DNA of 64,000 bases from Veillonella dispar. GTDB taxonomy: Bacteria > Bacillota > Negativicutes > Veillonellales > Veillonellaceae. Below the pieces are notes generated by a model that saw only the letters and a list, made by a program, of their open reading frames with translations, had not been told where the DNA came from and did no database searches. The translations under genes were made by a program, and so were the position numbers. Position 1 is the stretch's first letter; each line of letters starts with the position of its first letter. Shown one piece after another: positions 30,234 to 38,266 of the stretch. The stretch lies in assembly GCF_900637515.1 (NCBI RefSeq), contig NZ_LR134375.1, positions 310,001 to 374,000 of the forward strand, in the 5' to 3' direction.

Positions 30234-30269
30234 TAAATAATATGTGTCCAGGAAAATGGGTACATATCA

Positions 30270-30272
30270 CCT
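30270..30272. repeat. Target site duplication CCT, right copy
   Basis: Matches 28797-28799 on the other side of the element. Confidence 0.75.
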
Positions 30273-30278
30273 ACTGGT

Positions 30279-30296
30279 GGATTGTGAAGGTGTTTT
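30279..30296 (+). terminator. Right arm of the split modC terminator
   Basis: GGATTGTGAAGGTGTTTT complements 28781-28798; a CTTTTTAG tail follows. With the 1.5-kb element in the loop the hairpin is unlikely to form efficiently. Confidence 0.75.
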
Positions 30297-30387
30297 CTTT
30301 TTAGATAGTTGATAGCAGTGTATTTACCATTATCTTTAATCTTTAGTATTGAATTAGTACGTTTATAATAGATGTTACCTGCTAATG

Positions 30388-31581
30388 CTACTTAATTTCT
30401 GTTGATGCGTGCGCTGTTTTACTTATATATCCAACGATAGCGGTTACTATGAAGGCCATAGCAAAAGATGGTAATGTAGCACCTATTGTGCTTTCACTAT
30501 GTAACATATAGTGGTATAAACCAACAGATACGGCCCAAATAAGACCTCGTACGAGATAAGCCGATAATGTTTGTACTTGTTGGCGATTGATAAAGTAGTC
30601 TGCCAATAAGATGGCAATCATCGGCGTAAATACTGAGCCGATGAGGTATAGGAAGTCTGTAATATCATCCATTGGATATAGAATCGCTGCAATAGTGCCC
30701 ACGATAGTAACGATGACGGCTACCCCTTTACTAGATGCACCGTTATAGATCGTCGTACTAGATACGCCTGCAGAGTAAGCGTCCATAAAGGTTGTCGTAA
30801 CGGTAGAGAAGATGATAACAATGAGTCCCGCAAGGCCAAGTCCTGCATTCATCATGATAGTAATGATGGAATCACCACCGCCAAAGATAGCGGCACTAAG
30901 ACCTAAGGTGTACATAACGATACTTGTTATAGTGTAGACTGTAGCACTTGTAAGGGAGGCGGAGAAAGGTTTTTTGCTTTCACGCGTATAATCACTGATG
31001 AGAGGTAGCCAAGATAGTGGCATGGCAATAGATAATTCAAGAGCAGCGATGAAACTCATGTTTCCACTAGATAGAAGGCTAGCGTCACTAGGCCACTGCA
31101 ATATCATGTGAGCGCCCATGTAAAGGGTGAGTCCTAGCAATAGAACAGATACGATGGCTTGAATATAGCCCGTATTGTGGAGGCCGATGAAAAGCCACAG
31201 GATGACAAGCGCTCCGATAGCTATGGTCCAAACCATAGGGGATAGGGGCGCTAGCTCTTGTAGGGCTAGCATAGCGTCGTAGATCATGATGCTAGTCCAG
31301 CCGATAAGTTGAAGCATATTTAAAAAGGCAAAGCCTTTAGCCCCTAGTGGGCCAAAGCTAAAGGCAGTAGTATTCATACTGCCTTGCCGTAAACGGCCAC
31401 CGATAAGGCCAGCTCCAAAGAGTAATATACCACCGATGATATGCCCCAGTATGATGGCATATAGACCTTGGGTGAGCCCTAAGGGGGCCAGATAGGTTCC
31501 TGTCATGATTTCCGCTATAGATAGAGCGGCACCAAACCATATCATGGCGAACTGTGATTGTGTAATGTGTGTATCTTTCAT
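30388..31581 (-). CDS. cytX: Hydroxymethylpyrimidine transporter CytX (NCS1 family)
   Basis: Imports the thiamin pyrimidine precursor HMP. The 397 residues have about twelve membrane segments and the NCS1 opening FAMIWFGAALSIAEIMTGTYLAPLG, with WLPLISDYTRESK mid-protein, as in CytX. The start at 31581 follows AAGGAGG; an ATG 14 codons further up is in the riboswitch terminator region and is rejected. Placement behind a TPP riboswitch, rather than homology alone, supports HMP over cytosine as substrate. Confidence 0.88.
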   Translation of the reverse strand: MKDTHITQSQFAMIWFGAALSIAEIMTGTYLAPLGLTQGLYAIILGHIIGGILLFGAGLIGGRLRQGSMNTTAFSFGPLGAKGFAFLNMLQLIGWTSIMIYDAMLALQELAPLSPMVWTIAIGALVILWLFIGLHNTGYIQAIVSVLLLGLTLYMGAHMILQWPSDASLLSSGNMSFIAALELSIAMPLSWLPLISDYTRESKKPFSASLTSATVYTITSIVMYTLGLSAAIFGGGDSIITIMMNAGLGLAGLIVIIFSTVTTTFMDAYSAGVSSTTIYNGASSKGVAVIVTIVGTIAAILYPMDDITDFLYLIGSVFTPMIAILLADYFINRQQVQTLSAYLVRGLIWAVSVGLYHYMLHSESTIGATLPSFAMAFIVTAIVGYISKTAHASTEIK

Positions 31582-31609
31582 ACGTCCTCCTTGCCAGAAA
31601 GTCATAGAA

Positions 31610-31639
31610 AAAGCCGAGTTCAATAGGAACTCGGCTATT
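31610..31639 (-). terminator. Riboswitch-controlled terminator before cytX
   Basis: On the complement AGCCGAGTTC and GAACTCGGCT pair around CTATT and are followed by TTTTTC. It lies between the TPP aptamer and cytX and would form when TPP is bound. Confidence 0.85.
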
Positions 31640-31647
31640 AATCCTCT

Positions 31648-31732
31648 ATGTTCCCTACGTTGGCATTATCCAAATCAGGTTATGGGTTAAAGCGATAGCT
31701 TACTCTCAGCCCACTCTTGTGAGCACCCCGTT
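31648..31732 (-). promoter_or_regulatory. TPP riboswitch (THI element) for cytX
   Basis: On the complement the conserved blocks appear in order: CGGGGTGCTC, GGGCTGAGAGTAAGC, ACCCATAACCTGATTTGGATAATGCC (split here only by reading) and ACGTAGGGAA. Thiamin pyrophosphate binding turns off cytX through the terminator that follows. Confidence 0.95.
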
Positions 31733-31825
31733 ATGGCTTCATTATATGCGGATAATAGGAAACCGTCAATTCTTTTGTTGCATAGATTGTATAATAATGT
31801 TATAACTAGAGTATAAAAATATATT

Positions 31826-31906
31826 GCCACTAGGGGTGCTTTTGCTGAGATTGACCATTCAAAACCCTAGACCTGATCTAGATAATACTTGCGTAGGGAA
31901 GTGGAG
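31826..31906 (+). promoter_or_regulatory. TPP riboswitch (THI element) for thiW-thiD-thiME
   Basis: Conserved blocks CTAGGGGTGC, TTTGCTGAGATTGACC, ACCCTAGACCTGATCTAG, ATAATACTTGCGTAGGGAA are all present. It is back-to-back with the cytX riboswitch on the other strand. Confidence 0.95.
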
Positions 31907-31931
31907 TGAAACATAATACTAAACTATTACG

Positions 31932-31964
31932 AGACCATTCCATTTGGAGTGGTCTTGTTTTTAT
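31932..31964 (+). terminator. Riboswitch-controlled terminator before thiW
   Basis: AGACCATTCC and GGAGTGGTCT pair around a short loop, followed by TGTTTTTAT. It stands between the aptamer and the thiW ribosome site. Confidence 0.8.
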
Positions 31965-31979
31965 ATGTTTGGAGGTATT

Positions 31980-32459
31980 ATGAAAAAACTGATTATTGCT
32001 AGCATATGTGTGGCCTTAGGTGTAGTATTATCTACTACATCAATTCCTGTTGGGCCGGCTCGTATTTTTCCGTTTCAACATATGATTAATGTTATCTTAG
32101 CCGTTGTGGTGGGGGCAAGATTTTCCGTAGGAGCTGCCTTTAGTACATCTTGTTTACGCAATGTATTGGCACTAGGTTCTCCTTTAGCCTTTCCTGGCAG
32201 CATGATTGGCGCTTGGTTATCGGCTTATTTATATAAGAAATATAACGCTCTATGGGCGGCGGCTCTAGGCGAAATCATTGGTACCGGCCTTATCGGTGCT
32301 CTCGTAAGTTATCCAATAGCCCATTTCCTATTAGGTAAACCTTTGGCATTGTTGACTTTGATTACATCCTTCGCCATGAGCTCTGTGGCAGGTGCTTGCA
32401 TAGGTTTCATAGTATTACAAATCTTATCTCGTCGTCATCTATTACATAAGGAGGCATAA
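31980..32459 (+). CDS. thiW: Thiazole transporter subunit ThiW
   Basis: S-component-like membrane protein of 159 residues with about five segments, taking up a thiamin precursor (hydroxyethylthiazole is the usual proposal). STTSIPVGPARIFPFQHMINVI and ARFSVGAAFSTSCLRNVLALG are ThiW signatures. The ATG at 31980 follows GGAGG; the frame runs open from 31944 but that part is the terminator. The TAATG stop overlaps thiD. Confidence 0.9.
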   Translation: MKKLIIASICVALGVVLSTTSIPVGPARIFPFQHMINVILAVVVGARFSVGAAFSTSCLRNVLALGSPLAFPGSMIGAWLSAYLYKKYNALWAAALGEIIGTGLIGALVSYPIAHFLLGKPLALLTLITSFAMSSVAGACIGFIVLQILSRRHLLHKEA

Positions 32460-33301
32460 TGAAACTACATACTGCATTGACAATTGCTGGTACTGATCCT
32501 AGTGGTGGTGCCGGTATTATGGCCGATTTGAAATCCTTCCAAAGTCGTCACGTATACGGCATGGCTGTTGTTACCTCTGTGGTAGCCCAAAATACGACAG
32601 GCGTACATCATGTAGAACATCTGTCGCTAGAGAGTATTGACCGACAATTACACGATGTGTATTCTGACATTGAACCACAAGCTGTTAAGACGGGCATGAT
32701 TGCCTTGCCGGAGATGATGGATCTTATCTATCCTTATATGAGTAAACCAATTCCTTATGTAATGGATCCCGTTATGATTGCCACTAGCGGTGACCGACTC
32801 GTATCAGATGAAGCAGTGAATTTCTTAAAATCCAAACTTATTCCGACGGCTACAGTGATTACACCTAACCGCAGCGAGGCTGAGGTCTTAGCGGACATGT
32901 CTATTAATTGTGAAAGCGATATAACAACAGCAGCGAATCGTATCTTACAGGACTTAGGACCTCAAGTAGTTATCATTAAAGGTGGTCACATCGGTGAAGA
33001 TGCAACGGATTATGCTTTCACTAAAGATGGTAGCGTCCGTACTTGGACAAGCCCTAAATATGATACGGTGCATACTCATGGTACAGGCTGTACCTTCTCC
33101 GCCGTGATTACGGCGGAGCTTGCAAAGGGCCGTGATGTAATGGATGCCATTGGTATTGCCAAGGACTATATTGCCCTTGCTATTAAACATAATCCTGGAC
33201 TGGGAAATGGCTGTGGTCCCGTTAATCATATGGCTTATGGCCTCTTATCTAATGGACCTGAAACGATGGATGAGCTCTTGAAAAATGACGAGAGGAGATA
33301 G
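32459..33301 (+). CDS. thiD: Hydroxymethylpyrimidine/phospho-HMP kinase ThiD
   Basis: Phosphorylates HMP and HMP-phosphate to HMP-diphosphate. The 280 residues begin ALTIAGTDPSGGAGIMADLKSF and carry VMDPVMIATSG, ITPNRSEAEVL and THGTGCTFSAVI, the ribokinase-type anion hole. AAGGAGG precedes the ATG, which overlaps the thiW stop. Length is a little over the 265-270 norm. Confidence 0.95.
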   Translation: MKLHTALTIAGTDPSGGAGIMADLKSFQSRHVYGMAVVTSVVAQNTTGVHHVEHLSLESIDRQLHDVYSDIEPQAVKTGMIALPEMMDLIYPYMSKPIPYVMDPVMIATSGDRLVSDEAVNFLKSKLIPTATVITPNRSEAEVLADMSINCESDITTAANRILQDLGPQVVIIKGGHIGEDATDYAFTKDGSVRTWTSPKYDTVHTHGTGCTFSAVITAELAKGRDVMDAIGIAKDYIALAIKHNPGLGNGCGPVNHMAYGLLSNGPETMDELLKNDERR

Positions 33302-33305
33302 TGAT

Positions 33306-34823
33306 ATGACCCATGAAAATCCATATATGAATGGTCAAATTTGGCCTGAACTCAATATATTAGAAATCTTGCGCCAGAGAAACCCTCTCGTTATTTGTAT
33401 TACTAATGATGTGGTGAGGACCTTTACAGCTAATGGTTTACTCGCTATTGGCGCATCACCGGTGATGAGTGAGTGTAGTGAAGATTTAAAAGACCTCATC
33501 GTCCATGCATCGGCGCTACTCATCAATATTGGAACCCTTACGCCAGACAAAGTTAGTTACTACAAAGATGCTATAGCACTGGCGAAGAAACATGAGGTTC
33601 CTATCGTTTTAGATCCAGTAGGTTGTCATGCGGGGGCTTATCGTTTATCTGTGGTGTTAGACTTGATTAAGACTGGTGAGATCTCATTAGTGCGAGGCAA
33701 TCAAAGTGAAATTAAAGCTATCTACGATGCTTTAAGTCCTAATAATCAGGCAGATACATCCACTACCGGTAAAGGTGTAGATGGAGGACAGATCGAGGAT
33801 AGTGCTGTTATCGCCTATCGTCTAGCCCGCCTTATTAACTGCCCTGTTGTAGCTACTGGCGAAGAGGATTATGTTTCTGATGGAACTCGGGTATTTGCTG
33901 TTCCACACGGACACCCTATTATGACGGCTGTAACGGGTACGGGCTGTCTATTAGGTGCTGTATTGGCGGCTTTCTTTAGTGCTTACTACCCATGTAAAAA
34001 TAGACTGTCTATCGGTGAGTTTCTCGCTTACGCATTGGCTTACTATGGTTTAGCCGGTGAAAGTGCAGTGCAAGTAAGTGGCGTACAACCTGGTAGTTTT
34101 AGTGTAGCCTTTATGGATAGTTTATATACACTCGATGATGCGGTGCTTATATCTGAAAATCGTATACGCCCTGTAGTTGTGCCAGATCAATTACAAGTAT
34201 ATTTCATCAGTGGTACGCAAGATGTGGAACTGAATGAAAATCGTTTACTCTCTATCGTAGAGGATGCTTGTCGAGGCGGTGTGACTTGTTTCCAATTTAG
34301 AGAAAAGGGCGTAGGTACTTTAATTGGGCAACAGAAACTAGAGTTAGCCCAACAATTACAACAAATCTGTGCTAAGTACAATGTGCTGTATATTATCAAC
34401 GATGATGTAGACTTAGCGATGGCTGTAAATGCTGATGGTATACATGTAGGTCAAGAAGATATGCGTCTAGAAGAGGTGCGTAATCTTGTGGGCCATAAGG
34501 TGGTTGGTATTTCAATTCACTCTGTGGAGGAACTACATAAGACCGATGTAATTTACGCTGATTGTGTAGGTGTAGGTCCTATGTATGCTACAAGTAGTAA
34601 ACCTGATGCACAAGCGCCATGTGGACCAAATCGAATTACAGAACTTCAAGCAGAAGGCTTAACATTACCATGTGTAGGAATAGGTGGCATCACTTTAGAT
34701 AATGCAAAACTTGTACTACAAGCGGGGGCCTATGGTGTAGCTGTAATTTCTGCTATTGCTCATGCAGATAACCCTTATGAGGCGGTACAACAGTTTAAGC
34801 ATTTAGTGGATAGTACTAAATAG
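33306..34823 (+). CDS. thiM-thiE: Fused hydroxyethylthiazole kinase / thiamin phosphate synthase
   Basis: A 505-residue fusion. The first 280 or so residues are ThiM: NDVVRTFTANGLLAIGASPVMS, VLDPVGCHAGAYR and TGTGCLLGAVLAAF. From about 295 on they are ThiE: CFQFREKG, INDDVDLAMAVNADGIHVGQED, GVGPMYATSSKPDA and GIGGI. One protein thus makes thiazole phosphate and joins it to HMP-diphosphate. The start at 33306 follows GAGAGGAGA, 4 nt after thiD. With ThiD it completes salvage from HMP and thiazole; no de novo genes are in view. Confidence 0.93.
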   Translation: MTHENPYMNGQIWPELNILEILRQRNPLVICITNDVVRTFTANGLLAIGASPVMSECSEDLKDLIVHASALLINIGTLTPDKVSYYKDAIALAKKHEVPIVLDPVGCHAGAYRLSVVLDLIKTGEISLVRGNQSEIKAIYDALSPNNQADTSTTGKGVDGGQIEDSAVIAYRLARLINCPVVATGEEDYVSDGTRVFAVPHGHPIMTAVTGTGCLLGAVLAAFFSAYYPCKNRLSIGEFLAYALAYYGLAGESAVQVSGVQPGSFSVAFMDSLYTLDDAVLISENRIRPVVVPDQLQVYFISGTQDVELNENRLLSIVEDACRGGVTCFQFREKGVGTLIGQQKLELAQQLQQICAKYNVLYIINDDVDLAMAVNADGIHVGQEDMRLEEVRNLVGHKVVGISIHSVEELHKTDVIYADCVGVGPMYATSSKPDAQAPCGPNRITELQAEGLTLPCVGIGGITLDNAKLVLQAGAYGVAVISAIAHADNPYEAVQQFKHLVDSTK

Positions 34824-34837
34824 CGAATAGAACACAA

Positions 34838-34869
34838 AAAAAGACGATGACCTAAGTCATCGTCTTTTT
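34838..34869 (+). terminator. Rho-independent terminator after thiME
   Basis: AAAAAGACGATGAC and GTCATCGTCTTTTT pair around a 4-nt loop. Confidence 0.9.
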
Positions 34870-34885
34870 GTTAAGGAAGTTGTTA

Positions 34886-34977
34886 GTACTTACTGTAAGA
34901 TTATATTGTACTTACAGGTGTGTTTAATTTAAATCTGTACTTACAGGTTGTTAGTTTAGTTAGTGTCGTACTTACAG
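34886..34977. repeat. Four copies of decamer GTACTTACAG next to rubrerythrin stop
   Basis: GTACTTACTG starts at 34886 and GTACTTACAG at 34908, 34937 and 34968, with 22, 29 and 31 nt steps. Variants GTACTTACGA (35539) and GTACTTACTG (35706) occur on the other side of the gene. Function is unknown. Confidence 0.6.
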
Positions 34978-34978
34978 A

Positions 34979-35524
34979 TTAGATGGATTCCACGAAACGG
35001 TGGAAGAAAGCTTGTGGGTGAGCACATACTGGGCAAACTTTAGGAGCTTCTTCACCAACGTGTACGTAACCACAGTTAGCGCAGATCCAAGCAACTGGTT
35101 CATCGTTAGTGAATACTTTGTTACCAGATACTTGAGCTGCTAATGCAAGGTAACGAGCTTCATGACGAGCTTCGATTTTACCAACTTCGCGCATTTGGTA
35201 AGCGATTTTTGCAAAGCCTTCTTTTTCAGCTTCGTCAGCGAAATCTTTGTACATTGTAGTGTGTTCGTAGTTTTCACCAGCTGCTGCATCACGAAGGTTA
35301 GCTTCGATATCGGAAGATACGTCGCCACCATGAAGAGCTTTGAACCACAATTTAGCATGTGCGGATTCGTTGTGAGCTGTTTCTTCGAAATAATCAGCGA
35401 TTTCGTTCATGCCAGCTTTACGAGCTGCTGCTGCGTAGAAAGTATATTTTTGAAATGCTTGGGATTCGCCAGCGAATGCTGCTTGAAGATTTTTTTCAGT
35501 GTTAGAACCTTTTAATTCTGCCAT
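34979..35524 (-). CDS. Rubrerythrin
   Basis: Non-heme iron peroxidase that reduces hydrogen peroxide to water in anaerobes. In 181 residues the four-helix diiron domain has E20, E53, H56 and the EARHEAR segment (118-124), and the C-terminal rubredoxin domain has C148, C151, C164 and C167. AAAGGAGT precedes the ATG on the complement. A candidate promoter lies about 270 nt upstream, giving an unusually long leader. Confidence 0.95.
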   Translation of the reverse strand: MAELKGSNTEKNLQAAFAGESQAFQKYTFYAAAARKAGMNEIADYFEETAHNESAHAKLWFKALHGGDVSSDIEANLRDAAAGENYEHTTMYKDFADEAEKEGFAKIAYQMREVGKIEARHEARYLALAAQVSGNKVFTNDEPVAWICANCGYVHVGEEAPKVCPVCAHPQAFFHRFVESI

Positions 35525-35801
35525 TTTAATACTCCTTTGTACTTACGATAATTTTCAAATTTGTTACTTAACTTATATATTCATAACCACTTGGTTGTGA
35601 AGTCAAACAATAGAATACTTATTCTACAATTTTCGTGGGCGACTTCGCCTTAGTAAGAAAACTTATTCTTGGATTAAATAGACACTTGCCTAACTCTTAA
35701 AATAGTACTTACTGATTTTTGTTTTTTCGGCACTTGCCGTCTTAACAGTTTTATATACAATGGTGTATCCGTATACTTAACGAATAATCATTGTTGACTA
35801 T

Positions 35802-35829
35802 ATTGTAACATACTAAATGAGAAATGCAA
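35802..35829 (-). promoter_or_regulatory. Promoter reading towards rubrerythrin
   Basis: On the complement TTGCAT (35829-35824) and TACAAT (35807-35802) are 16 bp apart. The spacer 35525-36128 otherwise contains decamer variants, the operator-like palindrome below and AT-rich sequence. Confidence 0.5.
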
Positions 35830-35865
35830 GTGTTTTTGTAAAATTTATTTCGAAAATTTTCTAAA

Positions 35866-35880
35866 TGATAAATATTATCA
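35866..35880. promoter_or_regulatory. Fur/PerR-type operator
   Basis: TGATAAATATTATCA is a perfect 15-bp inverted repeat and differs at one position from the Bacillus Fur box TGATAATnATTATCA. It sits just upstream of the rubrerythrin -35. A looser match, GAGAATGATAAC, lies at about 35951-35962. Confidence 0.5.
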
Positions 35881-36062
35881 ATGTAGTAAAAATGCGGTTT
35901 CTTAAAGACTGAATAGTATAGGATTTGTAAAAATAGCCAATTTTGATATTGAGAATGATAACTAAATGAAAAATCATTATTGATTAGATATTGATAACCT
36001 TTTCGTTAAATGTACTAATAACTACCCATAAAATGACTATATAACTATAGAATTATGATATG

Positions 36063-36091
36063 TTTATAGAACTTTGTATTTCTTGTATAAT
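36063..36091 (+). promoter_or_regulatory. Promoter for DUF951-selD
   Basis: TTTATA (36063-36068) and TATAAT (36086-36091) are 17 bp apart; the ATG is about 32 nt beyond the expected start site. Confidence 0.5.
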
Positions 36092-36128
36092 AAGTATATA
36101 AATACTGAACGTTGTAAAAGGAGGCGCT

Positions 36129-36332
36129 ATGGCATTTGTTAGATATTACGTAGGCGATGTGGTAAAGATGAAAAAGTCACATCCTTGCGGCAGTGATGAA
36201 TGGGAAGTCAAACGGATTGGCACTGACTTCCTCATTGTATGTAATGGCTGTGGTCATCAACTGTTGATGCCGCGCCCAAAATTTGAAAAGGCAGTTAAGA
36301 AAATTATATCTAGATTGCCAGAGAATGAATAA
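36129..36332 (+). CDS. DUF951 family small protein
   Basis: A 67-residue basic protein with the family pattern YVGDVVKMKKSHPCGSDEWEV and CNGCGHQLLMPRPKFEK; the CNGC pair could bind a metal. DUF951 proteins are widespread in Firmicutes with no proven role. AAAGGAGG precedes the ATG. It lies 9 nt before selD and is likely cotranscribed with it. Confidence 0.85.
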   Translation: MAFVRYYVGDVVKMKKSHPCGSDEWEVKRIGTDFLIVCNGCGHQLLMPRPKFEKAVKKIISRLPENE

Positions 36333-36341
36333 GGGGGACGT

Positions 36342-37373
36342 ATGGTACGACTCACTGATTACGTAACAAGTGGGGGCTGTGCATGTAAGATTGGGCCTCA
36401 TATATTAAATCGTGTATTAAAAGCGGTGACGCCTGTTACTAATGAACATGTATTAGCAGATATGACAGGCGCTGACGACGCAGGCGTATATAAACTTTCA
36501 GACAAACTAGCATTAGTACAAACATTAGATTTCTTTACGCCTATGGTTAATGATCCTGTTTTATTTGGGAAGATTGCTGCGGCTAATGCGTTGAGTGATG
36601 TGTATGCTATGGGAGGAACACCGTTAACGGCTATGAACATTGTGGGGTTCCCTGTGCCTCTTGTTGAACAAGGCGTATTAACAGATGTATTAAATGGGGC
36701 GGGATCCATTGTGGCTGAATCTGGTGCTGCCATTGTTGGTGGTCACAGCATTGAAAATAAAGAGCCTATCTTCGGTATGTCTGTAACAGGGCAAGTGAAT
36801 CCAAACCGAATTTGGAAAAATAAAGGGGCCCAAGTAGGGGATGTGCTGATATTAACTAAGCGAATTGGTACAGGGATTATGAATAATGCTCTAAAAGGTG
36901 ATTTATTTCCTGTAGGTACTGAGCAGGCCGTCACTAGCATGAGTACGTTAAATCGGGTGGGAGCAGAAGTGGCTCACAACTTTACCATCCATGCTTGTAC
37001 GGACGTAACAGGCTTTAGTCTCATGGGGCACTCTGTAGAAATGGCTAGTGCCTCTGATGTGACAATACACATTAAGGCTTACGACATTCCTCTCTTTGAT
37101 GATGTCATCGAAGCGGCTCAGATGGGATTAGTACCAGCTGCATCCTATGGGAATCGAAAGGCTATAACAGACGTTCAAGTAGATCAGGCTTTGGACCCTG
37201 TATGGACGGATATTCTCTTTGATCCCCAAACCTCGGGTGGTTTACTGTTCTCTGTTCCCGCTAATGAAGGTGAACAACTCGTAGAGGCGTTACATAAGGC
37301 TGGTATAGACTGTGCGGCTATTATTGGTACTGTTGAAAGCTTTAGTGGATTAGCAGTACGCGTTACAGAATAG
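36342..37373 (+). CDS. selD: Selenide, water dikinase SelD
   Basis: Makes selenophosphate from selenide and ATP. In 343 residues the catalytic site is a plain cysteine, SGGCACKIGP (C13, C15, K16), not selenocysteine. ADDAGVYKL, FGKIAAANALSDVYAMGG and FDPQTSGGLLFSV are further SelD signatures. Next to yedF and DUF3343 and with yqeB/yqeC elsewhere in the window, it probably supplies selenium to the molybdenum hydroxylase; selA/selB are not in view, so other uses cannot be excluded. Confidence 0.95.
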   Translation: MVRLTDYVTSGGCACKIGPHILNRVLKAVTPVTNEHVLADMTGADDAGVYKLSDKLALVQTLDFFTPMVNDPVLFGKIAAANALSDVYAMGGTPLTAMNIVGFPVPLVEQGVLTDVLNGAGSIVAESGAAIVGGHSIENKEPIFGMSVTGQVNPNRIWKNKGAQVGDVLILTKRIGTGIMNNALKGDLFPVGTEQAVTSMSTLNRVGAEVAHNFTIHACTDVTGFSLMGHSVEMASASDVTIHIKAYDIPLFDDVIEAAQMGLVPAASYGNRKAITDVQVDQALDPVWTDILFDPQTSGGLLFSVPANEGEQLVEALHKAGIDCAAIIGTVESFSGLAVRVTE

Positions 37374-37430
37374 ATTTATAAAAAACAAGTTTTCTACTAT
37401 TGGCTATCGATATTTAATTACAATATCATT

Positions 37431-37500
37431 AGCTGATAGCTGATAGCTGATAGCTGATAGCTGATAGCTGATAGCTGATAGCTAATAGCTGATAGGTAAT
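37431..37500. repeat. Tandem heptamer repeat AGCTGAT x10
   Basis: Ten consecutive 7-bp units: seven AGCTGAT, one AGCTAAT, one AGCTGAT and a degenerate AGGTAAT. It lies between selD and yedF and abuts the yedF promoter region (TATAAT at 37515 and 37524). Such repeats change copy number by slippage. Confidence 0.93.
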
Positions 37501-37542
37501 ACTTTTACAAAATATATAATGTATATAATATAGAGGTGTATG

Positions 37543-38142
37543 ATGAGCAATACAAATGAATTAACTGTAGATGTACGTGGTAGCTTGTGTCCAAAACCTG
37601 TGATTGAAACTAAGAAGGTTAGCGATGCGAATCCAGATGCTGTTATTACTACTATTGTAGATAATGAAGTGAGTCGCGATAATGTAGAAAAGTTTGGTAA
37701 GTCTCGTGGTTATGGTGTGGCTATTCGCCAAGATGGTAAGGATTTCTACCTCACTATGACCCCTAATGATAATCCAGTATCAGATGGTAGTTGTGAACCA
37801 ATGAGTTTTGGCAACCGTGTCATCTTGATGACAAAGGACTATCTTGGTGAAGGTAGTGAAGAATTAGGCCGTAACCTAATGAAAACGTTCTGGGTATGCA
37901 TGGTAGAAGCAGATGTGAAACCATCTAAGATTTATTTCATTAATAGCAGTGTTAAGATGGTAACTAACGATTCTGTTCATTTGGAAAATATTAAAAAGTT
38001 AGCTGATGCAGGTGTTGAAATTGCAGCCTGTGGGATTTGCCTCGATTTCTATGGTGTGAAAGAAAACATTGGCGTAGGTAGTATTACAAATATGTATGCT
38101 ATTACAGATGCAATCCTTGGCGACAATATTGTTAAGCTATAA
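37543..38142 (+). CDS. yedF: Selenium metabolism protein YedF
   Basis: A 199-residue two-domain protein. The N-terminal TusA-like domain has VDVRGSLCPKPVIETKK with Cys16; the C-terminal DsrE-like part has CMVEADVKPSKIYFINSSVKM and CGICLDFYGV. YedF co-occurs with SelD and is thought to carry or reduce selenium. The second of two adjacent ATGs is used because GAGGTG is only 1 nt from the first. Confidence 0.9.
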   Translation: MSNTNELTVDVRGSLCPKPVIETKKVSDANPDAVITTIVDNEVSRDNVEKFGKSRGYGVAIRQDGKDFYLTMTPNDNPVSDGSCEPMSFGNRVILMTKDYLGEGSEELGRNLMKTFWVCMVEADVKPSKIYFINSSVKMVTNDSVHLENIKKLADAGVEIAACGICLDFYGVKENIGVGSITNMYAITDAILGDNIVKL

Positions 38143-38266
38143 TGTTAGCAGCTTATTTTGATATATTGATTTTAAGCTATTGGTTTAGATTAGATTTTTC
38201 ATTTCGAGCATTAATAGTTTAGGTGAAAGAAATCTAATCGTATCGATTGTGGTAGGAGGTGAGGCA

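Larger units (their letters stand above)
28800..30269 (+). mobile_element. IS3-family (IS150-like) insertion sequence, apparently intact
   Basis: A 1470-bp element. The ends TGATATGTACCC and GGGTACATATCA are inverted, with further matching inside (about 25 bp imperfect), and start with TG and end with CA as IS3 members do. A CCT duplication flanks both ends. It holds two reading frames in -1 relation with an HTH OrfA and a DD35E OrfB. Both frames are open and the ends are complete, so it may be active. It lies in the loop of the modC terminator. Confidence 0.93.

Noticed and set aside
36342-36400. Selenocysteine-containing SelD
   Set aside because: The active-site codon reads TGT, so the protein has cysteine and no in-frame UGA is needed.
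37431-37500. CRISPR array
   Set aside because: The repeat is a pure 7-bp tandem without spacers and no cas genes are near.
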